From Rhizophlyctis rosea (Eukaryota > Chytridiomycota > Chytridiomycetes > Rhizophlyctidales > Rhizophlyctidaceae): a DNA stretch of 64,000 bases. Position numbers and translations under genes: made by a program. The notes under the pieces are model-generated. The model saw nothing but the letters and a program-made list of their open reading frames with translations, did no database searches and was not told the origin of the DNA. This document shows, one piece after another, positions 12,522-24,975 of this stretch (its first letter is position 1; each line of letters starts with the position of its first letter). Location of the stretch: the NCBI GenBank assembly GCA_027596075.1, contig JADGJC010000053.1, positions 114,055 through 178,054 on the forward strand. Reading direction: 5' to 3'.

Positions 12522-13832
12522 GGCACGTCATCATAACTCCCTCCGTTGTCAACCTGTGCTTCGACCACTCTGTGCTCAACTCCGTGTGTGGAACGAGCAA
12601 AAAAGAGAATCAGGCTTGCATCAGCAAGGCACCGTAAACCCATTCTCTTGAGGGAGATGACACCTTTCGAACAAGTGATGTATTTCCATTGGGCCCAAGT
12701 GTGAGGACCAGAAAGTAAATCAAAGTTATCCGAATCGTCTTTTGTGAAAGACGTCAATGTGAAATCTTTTAATACAGTCCTGATGATGGGCGACGGCCTT
12801 CAAAGCACACCATTCCGTGTTCGATTGGATACCCAAGTCTTCTCGATATCTGAGAGCGTTCCATGAGTTCCTGTCCGAGCGATTACTTTTTGCCCCCAGT
12901 CCGACACACTATGCACATCCCGGCAGGTGCAACCTTCAGCAGCCGCCACCCGTCGCCAGCATGAAAGGGCCCTTTGGAGACACGCAATGGGTATTGCGGT
13001 GCCCGCCCAATGAGGAATTCGCATTGTCATCCAATCGGAACCCTGTGAAAAGAGCGCTTGGTGGCCGGGGGAAGGACAAAGGGCATCTAATGGGCAAACC
13101 ACCGCATTTCGGCCTCCGGGCCCACAGAACCGGAACCTGCTGGCCAAAAGAACCTCGTTTTGACCAGAGGGAAACCAAATCGGGCGTAATGGACGTCCAT
13201 GCCCTACCATGTCCAACGGGCACAGATGGGGCTTTGGAGGACGGAAGTCCTACCGGAATGCTGTATATTGATTTGTCCCCGCAATGAAGGCGTCGTTCGA
13301 AGTGAACATTGTCTCCGTTACGATCCCGCCCTCATCATCTTTGAATTCATTTTTGGTAGCCGACCGACGGTAAAAGCTAGTATGTTCAAGGACGATGGCG
13401 AAAACAGATATAAAGTGTGCAAGGGACCTTCAACTGCTTTGGTGGTGTTGAACCATCCACGTGATGCGAAACGAACGATGCACGGCATGTATTACCACAC
13501 TAGATAGGGTTGGTCGAAAGTCGCGACCTGGGAAGGTTGGAATGTGGGGATGTCCGAATAGCAAAAAAGTTTGCACAGTCGAAACACTGGTGGACGGAGG
13601 GACTGAATGTAGTATACACAGTGCTCTTCCTCAGTTGTACTCCTTCCTCTCTGCTCACGTTGGTGGTGAATTCCATTGAATCCCACATTTCCGTATCTGC
13701 AAAACACTCGGCATATCGCGTCCGACCTGGGATTAAAAATTGATGCAATGGTTTCCAATCCGCGCAGTTCGCGGATTAGGCCCGGTATTGTTGTTAATGC
13801 CGTTTCACTGGCACCGGAACAACACAATTGAT

Positions 13833-13887
13833 GATTTGCAGATGCCGGGTATTTGGAAGGTGTACGTGCCCGGATTGACCTTTTCAG
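13833..13887. repeat. Diverged repeat copy 1
   Basis: This segment (GATTTGCAGATGCCGGGTAT then TTGGAAGGTGTACG...CGGATTGACC) aligns by eye with 16489-16548, most bases matching over ~55 nt. It is a diverged duplicate, or paralogous exons on the minus strand. Confidence 0.4.
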
Positions 13888-16488
13888 AAGGGTATTCATT
13901 ACTAGTGTGAGGGATCGTTTTTTTGGTCAATTCCATTGGGTGAAATGACTAGCCTGTGCCTCACACAGAGAACGCATATCTAAATCTTGTAGACTAACAA
14001 CAGAAATACGGTGATGATCAAGAATTTGGTCACCGCTCCCTCCGGCATTATACCGGCGGATTGATACTGACATTCCCATGAACACTTCGTGTGACAGTAC
14101 CAGCGTTGAGGATTCCCATCTATTTGCATCGTTTTGGAGAGGGGTATACTTGTTGCCCCTTTGCCCATCAGGACTTGAGGAGAGTTCAACTGTGTCGAAT
14201 GGCTGAAGCATAGAGCGGATGCAATTGATGAGGAGACTTGTCAAGAAGTATTGTCTTCTTCCGGCTTCGGCACCCTCAACCTATGATTCTATGATTCATC
14301 AAGTATGTTGAATCACATTTCTTCGATCCACAGAACATCTTATGGGCCTCTCCTTGCATACACGCTCGTCCGAGCATTGTGACCGCCCTTGAAGTGGTGT
14401 GCCGGATCCACCCCAAAAAAAATGAAGATGTTCGATGGAGCTGGGATGCGAGAATAAGCTTGTTGCGCTTTTTCCCAGCGTTGCACTTATGCTACAAGTT
14501 TTCTTTAGCTCATCGTTACTGAGTTTCACCACGGTCTTTCCCGTCCATCAAGCACCAAAAGGAATTTGGAGGTCGAACGAGGGATGAAGTGCTGCCAAGG
14601 GTTGCTTGCTGTGCCATGTCGAAGTAACAGCATTAATTGTCAAGATCGATCTTTCGACTGTTTGATGTACTGCTCCAAACAGATGGTTGAGAGCTACAGA
14701 TTTCGCCTACCAAGTCCGCCCATGGTCTCACTTGTGCACGTCGATGAAAAGAATCTTGCGAATGCTACTGAAGGCTCTTACTTTCCTGTTGCCATTCTTT
14801 TTCGGTGATCTTTCTCTGTACTAGGCCTCGCATTCCGTTAGCGTCCAACATGGTCAATGGCACAAAGAGTCATCGCGTAGATATATGCTCACTGGAGACT
14901 TTGGATTGCTGCGACGAGCTTGCATAACGCAACGGCTGTGCATACCGATCCTTCCAATGTGGACGTCTTGCTGATAAGTAGATTATGTCCGGCGACCTAA
15001 CCGGCCAAAGGCGTGCCCACAAAACGCATATCTTTATCGCCGCGCAATCTCTCAACTTCTTTCAGTGCGATGACACATCAGCTAGTGACAGATGACATCG
15101 CCCTGCCTTTACCATCCCATGTTGTCTGAAAGTCGATAGACTTCCGTGTCTAACGGACTCGGCCGACGATCACCATGGTCTTGCCTGAGCAAGTGGAGCA
15201 TTCTTGATTAAAGGTGACATTAGACCATTTGTTCCTTCTGTCCATCTTCTAGGACGTCGCAACCTTTCCCGTTCTACCCGGTTTAAAGGCATAATATGCG
15301 AGCTTGCTCACTACGCGGTCTCGGCAATTGCGTTGGGCACACTGTGGCAGATCCAGAACAGACGTGAACTTTCGATGAACCAACATCGACACACTCGACA
15401 CTGCATTGATGTGCTGAACATGGCCTGCACCACACATCATACTTGCTTGTTTGAATTCTCTTTTTTGTCTCCTTCTCGGGCATGCACAACCTTCGTCATT
15501 CGCTTCTTGTCAACAGGCGCTTAGACCTTGATGCCTCAAGTCTGTGTTTCAAATGATGAAAAAAGTTATTGGCAAAACTCACCTCCCATCCCCGGTGGGG
15601 TAACGCACTACCACTGAACAACCAGGATAGAGATGAAATTCCAGCTGCTTCCGTTCCCTCCTTAAGAAGGGGAGTCTTTTCTCCTCATGGATCGGTTTAC
15701 TTGTTGGAGCACCTTTCTGGCATTCAGCCAGCAGCAGACTGGCATTGTACACCATCCTGTACATGATTGAAGTTATTGAACAGAAAAGTCTATCTGATTC
15801 CTGAAAACAATGCGGGTCGTACATGTTGGCGCCAGCACTTCTACACACTCTGCGGCTCCCAACAGATGCAATACTCAGAAACAACTTTCATTGTGCAATG
15901 TTGCGTGTTGATGGTTACCCAAAATTGGGAGATGACAGTAGCAAACCATAAGATGGACAGTGTACTTGTATGAGCCCGTACAATTCACATAGCCCATCTC
16001 CAGGCCCTTCAAATTTTGTTTTTTCGTAGTTGATTGACAGACTGACATCAAGGAAACTTCAAAATACCACGGACTTTCAAAACTTCTGGTGGGATTGGGC
16101 TGGTCAGTGAGGACAACAAAAACAGAACACAGGGCTGGGATTCCCTCATTGCTTCGGTGATACACGATGCACGCGATGCAAACTTTGCACTCCATGATAT
16201 CACCGCCGTAGATGCGTTGTCTGGGCCACGATTGACTGGATATGGAGAAAGTCATCAAAATGACAAAAAGGTTCCGCTGCCAGTAGCACATTGATCCTAT
16301 TGGTCGAAAACCATGCACTGCTTCAATCACGTCCGTATTACCCGTATTTGGCAAATCTAGGCAAGTTGCACTGGAAGGAGGCCCAAATGAGGAAGTTGCT
16401 ATTTCCCAGTTGTTGCCAATCCGCAACCGCTCCTCAAACCCAAGTGCACCATCACTGTTTCTCCCTTCGAACACCGGATTCAGCGAAG

Positions 16489-16548
16489 TATTTGCAAAAT
16501 GGCAGGTACTTGGAAGTTCTACATTGACGGATTGCCATTTTTGTCAGT
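16489..16548. repeat. Diverged repeat copy 2
   Basis: Partner of 13833-13887: TATTTGCAAAATGGCAGGTA then CTTGGAAGTTCTAC...CGGATTGCC. A second weak pairing links about 13685-13715 and 17264-17295 (both contain GTATCTGCAAA followed by a CACT and ATATCGCG/ATATGCG segment). Confidence 0.4.
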
Positions 16549-17577
16549 GTCCCTTCGCTGAATGGAGGAGGCAAATTCGTGCCAGTGGAGCGGATCCGTT
16601 TCTCCCGATTCGTTATGGCACTCCGTTCCAATCCCTCATTTAGTGCCTGATACTGAGGATATACTTTTCAGCCCTCACAGTGTAGTGGCATTATGTGATA
16701 TGATGGATGACAAGGGTCAGAAGTGTCGCATATCCTCCTCCAGCACCATTCCACACTTGGTCATGACGTTTCTTTTGATCCTTCATGTGACCGCTGTCTT
16801 TCTCCTGTTGCGTGCGCCAGCTTTGGCCCACATACCAGATTGATATGTTTAGCACCAAACAAAAGTGGAGGGATAAGACTGGATTGGGGTCCAACCCAAT
16901 CGAAGACGCAAGCCTCAAGCGGCTGATACAACTGATAAGTAAGGATACTCAAATATTATTTTTTGTTCCTTCGGCATCTTCAGTTGTAATTCATGTAATG
17001 CGTCGAGTACATCAGACCGGACTGTGCGTCGTGACGCATCTTTGATTCGGAATACATTAGTAACGCCGCGTGCCAAACATCGCATACTATCTAGTCCACT
17101 CCGTTCAGTACTGCCTGCGAAGTGGTGTATCGAATCAACCAAAAAAGATAGCAGTGGTTCTCTCCGTTTATCGGGTTCTCCTTTGACAGTTTGAACTGTG
17201 TGATGATACTTTGGGGCTCCTCAACGGAATGACACCATGCGCTGGCATTCTACAGGTTTCAAAGAAGTATCTGCAAACACTGATATGCGACGCAACAATA
17301 CCCATCTGGCCGCACTGAGGGTTAAGGATGGTCGCAAGCTGAAGGCCAACGAACCTTATGCGCCCACGGACCCCAACAGCTTGTTCAGCACCAACAAGAA
17401 GTTCAGGGCAATTATAGAGCAGGGAAGTCTTAGTTTTGCTCCCGTTGATAGCGAAGCCAGGCACTCCATGAACTCAACCAATGCATAGCACAGTCCGTGC
17501 GGTTTCAGAAGGAGGACCGCGGGATATCCGTGCTTCTATTTGCGTTGGACGACCAACTCCACTTTTTGGAAAGCAGG

Positions 17578-17607
17578 ATCTGAAGCAGGAAGATCTGAAG
17601 CAGGAGG
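17578..17607. repeat. 15-bp tandem duplication
   Basis: GATCTGAAGCAGGAA followed directly by GATCTGAAGCAGGAG: two units, one mismatch. Minor. Confidence 0.8.
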
Positions 17608-20600
17608 GCATGATCACCTTGCATCATCAAGCACAAAACGAGGGATGAGCCGCAGTCCTCGCGACCCAGCACACATCCTGTGCACATCCTTGCAAGAGGT
17701 TGGCTGGAGACGAACAACATTGGTCGGGCCGAGATATATGGGTTGTCATCCACCTGTCCGACTTCCCACATGTCGGTTTAAGCATTTTTTTGCCCCTGAG
17801 GTTCGAAGACGATGACTTTCTTTGAAGATTGAATTTCCATGACAGAATCGATACAACACACTATATGCGCAGAGTTGCGCAAATCGAACCGAGAGCATAC
17901 GCGGAGAGACAAGTCTTCGACAACTTCGACAAGTCCGCCTGTATGTCTTCACATTGTGGACACGACAGCAACATCTCGCAAGGAAGGCAGCGACGACGTC
18001 GCAAATAGTGGCATCCATCGCCATGTGCTGCCTGATACCCAGCGCATTTCATTTTTTCGAGTGATTTGGGGAGCTGATGAAGCGCATTTCAGCCTTTCGG
18101 TTTGGGCGGGTCAAAACTTTCGACGTTGCATGTGTCGAGCCTAATTGTAAGGCGTCGGCTATACCCTGCTCTCCGTTTATAAGGCACAGATCGAGAGTCT
18201 ACAGAGGCGAAGCACTCGAAGCCAGCGAGTCCCGCTGCCAGTTAGTGGCGCTTCCAACTCTTCCAGGGAACACACACTAGACTCTGTACGCAATGATCTC
18301 CTCCCTTCTTCATAAACAGACCTTCTCACTTTCTCACAGGGTTTGCATATGTGGAATTTCCTTATTAATGCAAAGCTGCATATCAATGAACACTTCTAAC
18401 TTCAATCAATGTTGCATTCATGTACAATGAGCAAAAAGACGTCAACCACACATATCGCCTACTGACCCATGTCCAGTGGTAAGTTCATGCGGCTTCCCGT
18501 CGCGACTGTAGTGGATGTTGATTTGACCCTAACAACAACAGACACTCAGATGTTCGCGGTTGGCGACTTGGGTTGTGGTAGATGTTCAAGTGCGAAATCA
18601 TTCATTGAAAAGTGATTTTCCCTTGCTGTCCTATCCGCCACAGTCCTTCCGCCGGATTAAGAACGGATGTCGGTCAACCGAAGACCAGGCTTATTTTTTG
18701 ACGTTGGTGGAAAGTATCGGTGGCAAAGATGAGACCAAATTGGATTCGAGAAACTGACCAAACAGCCGGAGTCTTGTAAAATCTAACAATCGATCTATCA
18801 GTACAACACCTGATGTTGGCTGACTGTTGGGAGGGGAATGAGGGGGGCATGATTATCGTTTCCTCCTGACAGACAGCACCTCCAGCCTTCCGCACTCTGC
18901 TCAGCTTTCTCCGGCATAAACGTGCCGCCCAAGTTCTTCGTATACTCCATGTTTTCTTTTCTTAAGAGTGCGTCGGTCGCTTGTCAACAACCACTCTTTG
19001 GAAGTCAATACCGACACTCCGTCATCCTCATCGCGATTGAGCTCCGCCTTTCTTACCACATCGTCCGTGGCTTTTGTGAAGGTATACCATCTCCAAAGTT
19101 GTCTATGGCTTACAAGGGCCCGCCTTTCAGTACAGTGGTTACTTTGCTTCCTTTCACACGTACCATTGTTGCACTATATTGGGCAAACAGAAAAACTACC
19201 TGAATGAACCTTGATACACGTCGTTCAACGCTCTTGACTACGGTCATATTGCCAATCACATATTACTCTCCACAATATCATCAGTGAGTCATATGCGTAT
19301 TCACGATCTTCGTCTCTCCCCAAAGGGATGGAAATGTGAACTTCTTCTTCGGTCATCCGGGCCAAGTTTCCAAAATTGATCCCACATCTACGGACATGAA
19401 TCCCACATGAAAGTTACATCCTGCTCAGAACTGGTGCGCAAAACTCCTTGAAGTCAGGGACTGACTGTCCTCTTACTTTTTGCATGATCACGCTGCACCG
19501 ATGACTTTTTCCACTTTTGCTGACATCGTAAACTTCCAGGACCACATGTTTTAGACCAATGGCGCACTGCGGCGACTGCATTTAGATTGCTGACTCGACA
19601 TTTTGACAAATGGGGACATTAAACGTTGGCGCACTGAATGTTGTGCAGACCAAAACTCCAGCAAGCATAAAAAAAATAGCTGATGACTGGCGCAGAGGGT
19701 CAATCGGATCGGACAGGCCGCATGGCCATTGGCAACCTGCATTGTTGAGTTCAACGACACACGCGAGGAGGAACTATCAAGCAATCGATTGCAACCTCGT
19801 TGGACGATCAGCACTTTTCTGTTCCGCAGGGAGCGCATGCAGGATTGCATCGAAAAGTGAAAAAAGCTTGAGAAAGTCGAAGCGACGTAGGATTGGGTGC
19901 TGGAGCAGGTTCTTCAGCCCGTTCATACCGACGAGAGTTTGGGGGCTGAAGCACCAGTAAGTTTGCATTTCACTCAGTTGCTACACTTCAAGGCCCTGCT
20001 GATGTATCTTTGCCGAATGCTGCCGCAACTTGCCGCAAAATGGATACTTATCCCCTTCACAACACATGAGGTACAGGTTTTCGGAATCCCGCAACGGTAA
20101 CATGCTATACTTATGGTTGAGACTGGTGAGGAACTTGCACAGTCAAACATCCGTATTGTTCCGCCTTTCGATGATGGTGAATGCCAAACGGCAATAGTTT
20201 GTTTGGACAGGAATTTGTTTTTCCCGAATTGCGAAGTACTTGTCAAAGTTGTGGTGCTGAGAAACAGAGAGAAAAATGCCGGATTATCTATAAATGTTTG
20301 AGTATGCTTGTTCGATGATGAAATGACTCGAGAGAAGTCCAATCCCAGCGCTGCATCTTCTGTTCCTGCTGTCCCTTTTTCATCGGTACCAGGGAAGGCT
20401 GGCTTCCGTATCAGTCTACCAATAAAGCTCATCTGCAGTTCACCGTGCTCCGCTCGTTGGGTGCTGGCTGCCCCAACCGATTAGTCCATTTGCTCTTTCT
20501 GCACTGTTTTTTTCATTGGACCACCCAAATATAGTACAGAAACGTTCGCAGCGGCGGTTGTGATCATGACGATACTGCTGAGAATGGTGAAATTTTCTGC

Positions 20601-22217
20601 TTTGTCCCTCTCATCAGGCAAACTTATTGAGTTCTTTTTTTTTTCGGGCCCGCCTTCCATATCCGTTTCATCGGGAAATTGTCACAGGTAAATTTCATTG
20701 CTCTACGGTCCGCAGCTGTCTGCATACCATGAACTGCCTTGATGTCACGAGCTGCAAAAAAATTGAACGCCATCAAAGCAACCAACGCACATTTCTTCAA
20801 ACAGCTGCTGGCACACTATTTGAACGTACATTGACCAAAGTACCAGAGCCACCTCCCCATCATGGGTCATGACAACAGGAGGGGGAGGCTGGCGTGGATA
20901 ATCGCCAATGCGCGGTTGCCCTCATAGGCTTTCCACTTACGATGGGCAACATGACTTGAGTTGGAGTTATGCACGATACCGGCCGGTAGAAGTTCGGGAC
21001 TCTTGGCCCTCTCAAGCATGTCTCCTTCATCGCGTGAATCGTATTTCCGTGGAGGCATGGCATGTGGGCTGCCTGGCCATCATGACGGTCATCGCCAGAG
21101 CGCTGGAAATAACTCGGACAAATGCAGATTGAAAGCCGTGGCTGAAATTGCATCGCCTTTCCTCATGCCTGTCGGAGGTCAGAAGCATGACCGACATTGG
21201 ATGAATGCCATAAACGCGGATCTTTGCTGTTCTGTAGTTCGTTTTGGGGCCGTTGAACCGAGACAACAGGACTGCGGCTATGTGATTCTGCTGACAATGT
21301 CTGCATCTCTAATGATCCATGGTTCTCATCACCAAAACACCTCACCTCAAGTGATGGCAGTCTCAAACTTTTCCAAGCGTTGGCGACCCATTCAGCTTAC
21401 ATCATCCACGAGTTTTGACAGATACAGTACGCGGGGGGGGGAACTTGCTCATCTATCAGGCATCGAAAAAACTAGTAGGCAACAGCCAAAAATTGTGTGA
21501 GTGCACCGTACATTGTAGAGGCTCGAGCAAGGGCAGCCATTAGCAAAGGCCAAAAAAGACAAAGTCTCACCGCACCGCGCTGACTGACACTGGTTAACCG
21601 TAGTGTATGATTACCGTGCTTGTAAGGATCTTTCGCTGTTGGGGCTGGAGTCAATTGGAGGTACCCTTGTGGTGATCAGATAAGATACTTCATTGGTCGT
21701 GAATCAACATTCGTTACCGGTGGAGCCAACAGAGAGAACAAGATGTATATTGTCCTTGATAACCAGAAGGTATAATGTTCCATCTTGTCTCAATTTGTTG
21801 GTTTGGACCCAATGTCCAGAGGCACAGTCGTGATAGCAAGCCACATAAATGTACCCTGATCAGGAAATGTCAATCAAGCCTGAATGGGGCAACAATAGTC
21901 AACCTTGTTCTTCTTCTTCTCCCACTTTCCCTCTTACTGCCCTCTTACTCCTCGTTTCCAGTCCTTCCATCGTCAGCTTAGTCGACCACAGCTTCTTTTC
22001 AGCGGAACAAAACGCACTTTCTTGCTCCAAAAAGCTTGCCAAAGACGCTACAGCAATGCTACGCTCCCGCTCGCGTCAACATTCCAAACTGGGTACAATA
22101 CCGCTGCCAAAACCCCATGCTGGATCACACGATGCACCTTCGCTCCCCCAACGAATTGGCATATCCAGATTCCTCCTCGTCTTCGTACGTCCGTCTCCCA
22201 CAAACCCGCTTCTGTAA

Positions 22218-24975
22218 CGCAACTCAGAACTACATCACCAGGTTATCCTCATCCCACTGGCGATTTGGCGGGTTCACAAGCTTCTTCTTCTTGTTTCTAA
22301 CTACCAGTCGCTATCTTCCCACGCTCCACATACTCCCTCCCTCTCCACATATATCATCAAGAACGCAAAAGTGTACACAGTGGATGACTCAAAACCCTTT
22401 GCAGAAGCGTTTGCTGTTGGTAGCAATGGCACCTTCTTGGCGGTAGGGAACAGCAACGTTCTGACCGCAACGTACCCAAAAGCCCGTATCATCGATGCAA
22501 AAGGACACACCATTGTTCCTGGATTGATTGATGCGCATGCGGTGAGACCAGCGGCCGTGGGCCCCCAAAATACTATGCCAAAGTAACCGTCCAATCTTAT
22601 CGCAGCACCTACTTCTTCAAGGTGCCAGCATGATATCAGCAGACGTGACTGGCTCGCCCTCCATCCCAAACATAATTGCAAAGCTAGAACAATACCTATC
22701 TTCCCACCTTGACATTAATCCTACTGATGGAACTTGGCTGCTGGGAAAAGGTTGGGACAACACCAGATGGCCGGAAGATCGGTTCCCCACAGCTGTGAGT
22801 GCCATTACATATCATCCTCATATTCTCAAAAGTTTGTAAACAATAATGTGACAGGCGGACCTAGACATCTCACCCACCCTCCGTGCTGTTCCAATCTGCC
22901 TCTACCGCATTGACTACCACGCACACTGGCTAAATGCTGCTGCACTGACGAAAGTCATCCCATACCTACCAGCAAATCTGTCTAGCATAGATGGAGGAGA
23001 GGTATTGGTCGATGCACGTGGTAGACCAACAGGAGTGTTTGTGGATAATGCGATGGCGTTTGTCGGTGAGTGGAAGGGTTGGTCGTCACAAGGGCAATGT
23101 GGTATTGTTAGATTTCTGATACAATGGGAAATGCATAGATAAAGCCATACCGCAACCTACAGAACAACAGATGTACTCCATGCTGGACGTGGCGACAAAA
23201 CATATGCTTGAGAATGGGTTGACGGGGTTGCATGATGCCGGTGTACTTCCCCATGAGTTGGAGCTTTACAAGAAGTGTGTCCTTTCCATTCTCAGCGTTT
23301 CTCAATGCAACTCCCCCGCTCACGCCCATTCAGAGCAGTCGATCTGAACCGTCTACCCATACGGAGCTGTATGTACAATCAATCGCCATGCGTCATATAT
23401 GAACTGACCGCTGAGATACTACTCTTGAAACTCATCAATAGACGCCATGCTCCGCTGTCCAGCCCTGGACGGATACTGCGGCGACAACATCACCCATCTT
23501 CATAACTATGGCGATCGCCTTACAATGCGAAGCGTGAAGCTTTTCTTGGACGGAGCGCTGGGAAGTTGGGGTGCTGCAATGCTTGAACTTTATAATGGTT
23601 AGTGAGGATGGGAAATGCTTCTGCTTCGATGAAATGCCTGTTGTTGACTCTATTGACGTGACATGTAATCAACATGCATGGTGCCTCACTCCCAGATAAC
23701 CCGTCAAAGACAGGCCTGCTACGAATTGAGAGGGAGAAACTCCAGAACGTTGTTTGGAAGTTCATGGAGAATGTAGGTTTTTCTATGCAGTCCTTTTTTG
23801 CGGAAGGAAACGCTTACGATTCTCATTTCTGGGAAACTGATTGACAGGGATATCAAGTCAACACCCACTGCATAGGCGACCGTGCTAACCGCATTGCTCT
23901 CGACGCATATGCAAAGAACCTTGCCCGATGGGATCAAGAGGTTTCGACAATGAATAATGGGAGAGGGAAGGACTTGAGATTGAGGATTGAGCATGCACAG
24001 ATACTGGTGAGTTACTTCCGCTCGGATTTGATCAACTATCCCATGATCCGATAGTCACACAATAGCAAACAGCATCCAGATGATGTACGAAGATTCCATC
24101 GCTTGGGAGTCGTGCCTTCCATGCAACCCACCCATGGTCGGTTCGATTATCCAATACTCGGCGAACGTTCCTTTTTCTGACCTGCACACTTATGACTGCA
24201 GCAACGAGCGACATGCCCTACGTCCATCAACGCATTGGATCGCGAGATCGGAATTCATATCTTTGGAGAGATTTACTGAATACCGGGTAAGGCGACCTGA
24301 ATGTCGTCCACTTGAACTTCATGTCGTCCGGTGTCACGAGCTTTCTTTTTCTCATGATAAGATGGCGTTGAAAACAGGCTGGTCCACCTCCCTCTCGGTT
24401 CCGATTTCCCGGTTGAACAAGTAAATCCACTGTTGGGGATCTACGCGGCGGTGACGCGGAACTTTGAGAATGGGACTTCGGTGAGTTCTGGTTTTTGCAT
24501 CTGCATTATGTAATGTTGCAGTCTGTCGAGTGCTCATTGCATGATGCGAGTACTTCATGCTGAGGGTCATTTTTTGTGGTACCAATGCTCTCTCTTTTTT
24601 TTTGTTACTCCATCCCACAAATTAGCCACACGGTCCAGACGGCTGGTTCCCAAATCAAAAGCTAACAAGAGCCGAAGCGTTGAAAGGCTTCACTCTCAGT
24701 GCCGCATGGGCAGCCTTCCAGGAGAACGAGGTAAGGCTCCAACCCATCTGCTCCTGCTTATCCGCGTTTTTTTTTCCGGACACCATTATATCGCCTCATT
24801 CATATTTCATACTTTCTCTTAGCTCGGATCCATTACTGCAGGAAAGAAAGCGGATTTTGTCATGTTTGATAGGGATTTTATGGATGAGAGCCGAGAAGCG
24901 AGGGAGATTTTGGATGCGAAGGTGGTAGCGACGGTTGTGGGTGGGAAGGTGATGTTTGGGAATTTATCAGGTTGA
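22218..24975 (+). CDS. Amidohydrolase family 3 (YtcJ-like), many exons
   Basis: Predicted metal-dependent hydrolase of the Amidohydro_3 family; substrate unknown. Exons: ?-22541, 22606-22794, 22855-23065, 23139-23274, 23334-23368, 23442-23597, 23696-23772, 23848-24006, 24073-24136, 24202-24286, 24378-24480, 24626-24730, 24823-24975. All phases close and the stop is TGA 24973-24975. Diagnostic residues are all present: the metal-binding HxH (GLIDAHAH, split by the first intron), the candidate carboxylated Lys in [11 protein letters not shown], His in [11 protein letters not shown], His in RIEHAQIL, and Asp in LGSDFPVEQ. The C-terminus has [15 protein letters not shown], typical of the composite beta-sandwich. 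Exon 1 is open from 22218 (after an in-frame TAA) but lacks an ATG before KVYTVDD. A further 5' exon must supply the start, so the listed start is a limit, not a start codon. Confidence 0.9.

Larger units (their letters stand above)
9852..22217. other. 12-kb gene-poor tract with diverged repeats
   Basis: No domain or convincing exon chain is recognisable on either strand. Open frames stay below ~210 codons. Several minus-strand stretches look weakly protein-like, with CxxC pairs and hydrophobic runs (around 11040-11330, 11967-12521, 15875-16474). Parts of the tract resemble each other at the DNA level (see the repeat entries). This pattern fits decayed duplicated genes or old mobile elements, but I found no transposase, reverse transcriptase, long terminal repeats or clear terminal inverted repeats. 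Confidence 0.4.

Noticed and set aside
10400..22200. Transposon with coding capacity
   Set aside because: I looked for reverse-transcriptase YxDD, DDE transposase blocks, long terminal repeats and inverted repeats and saw none that I could defend.
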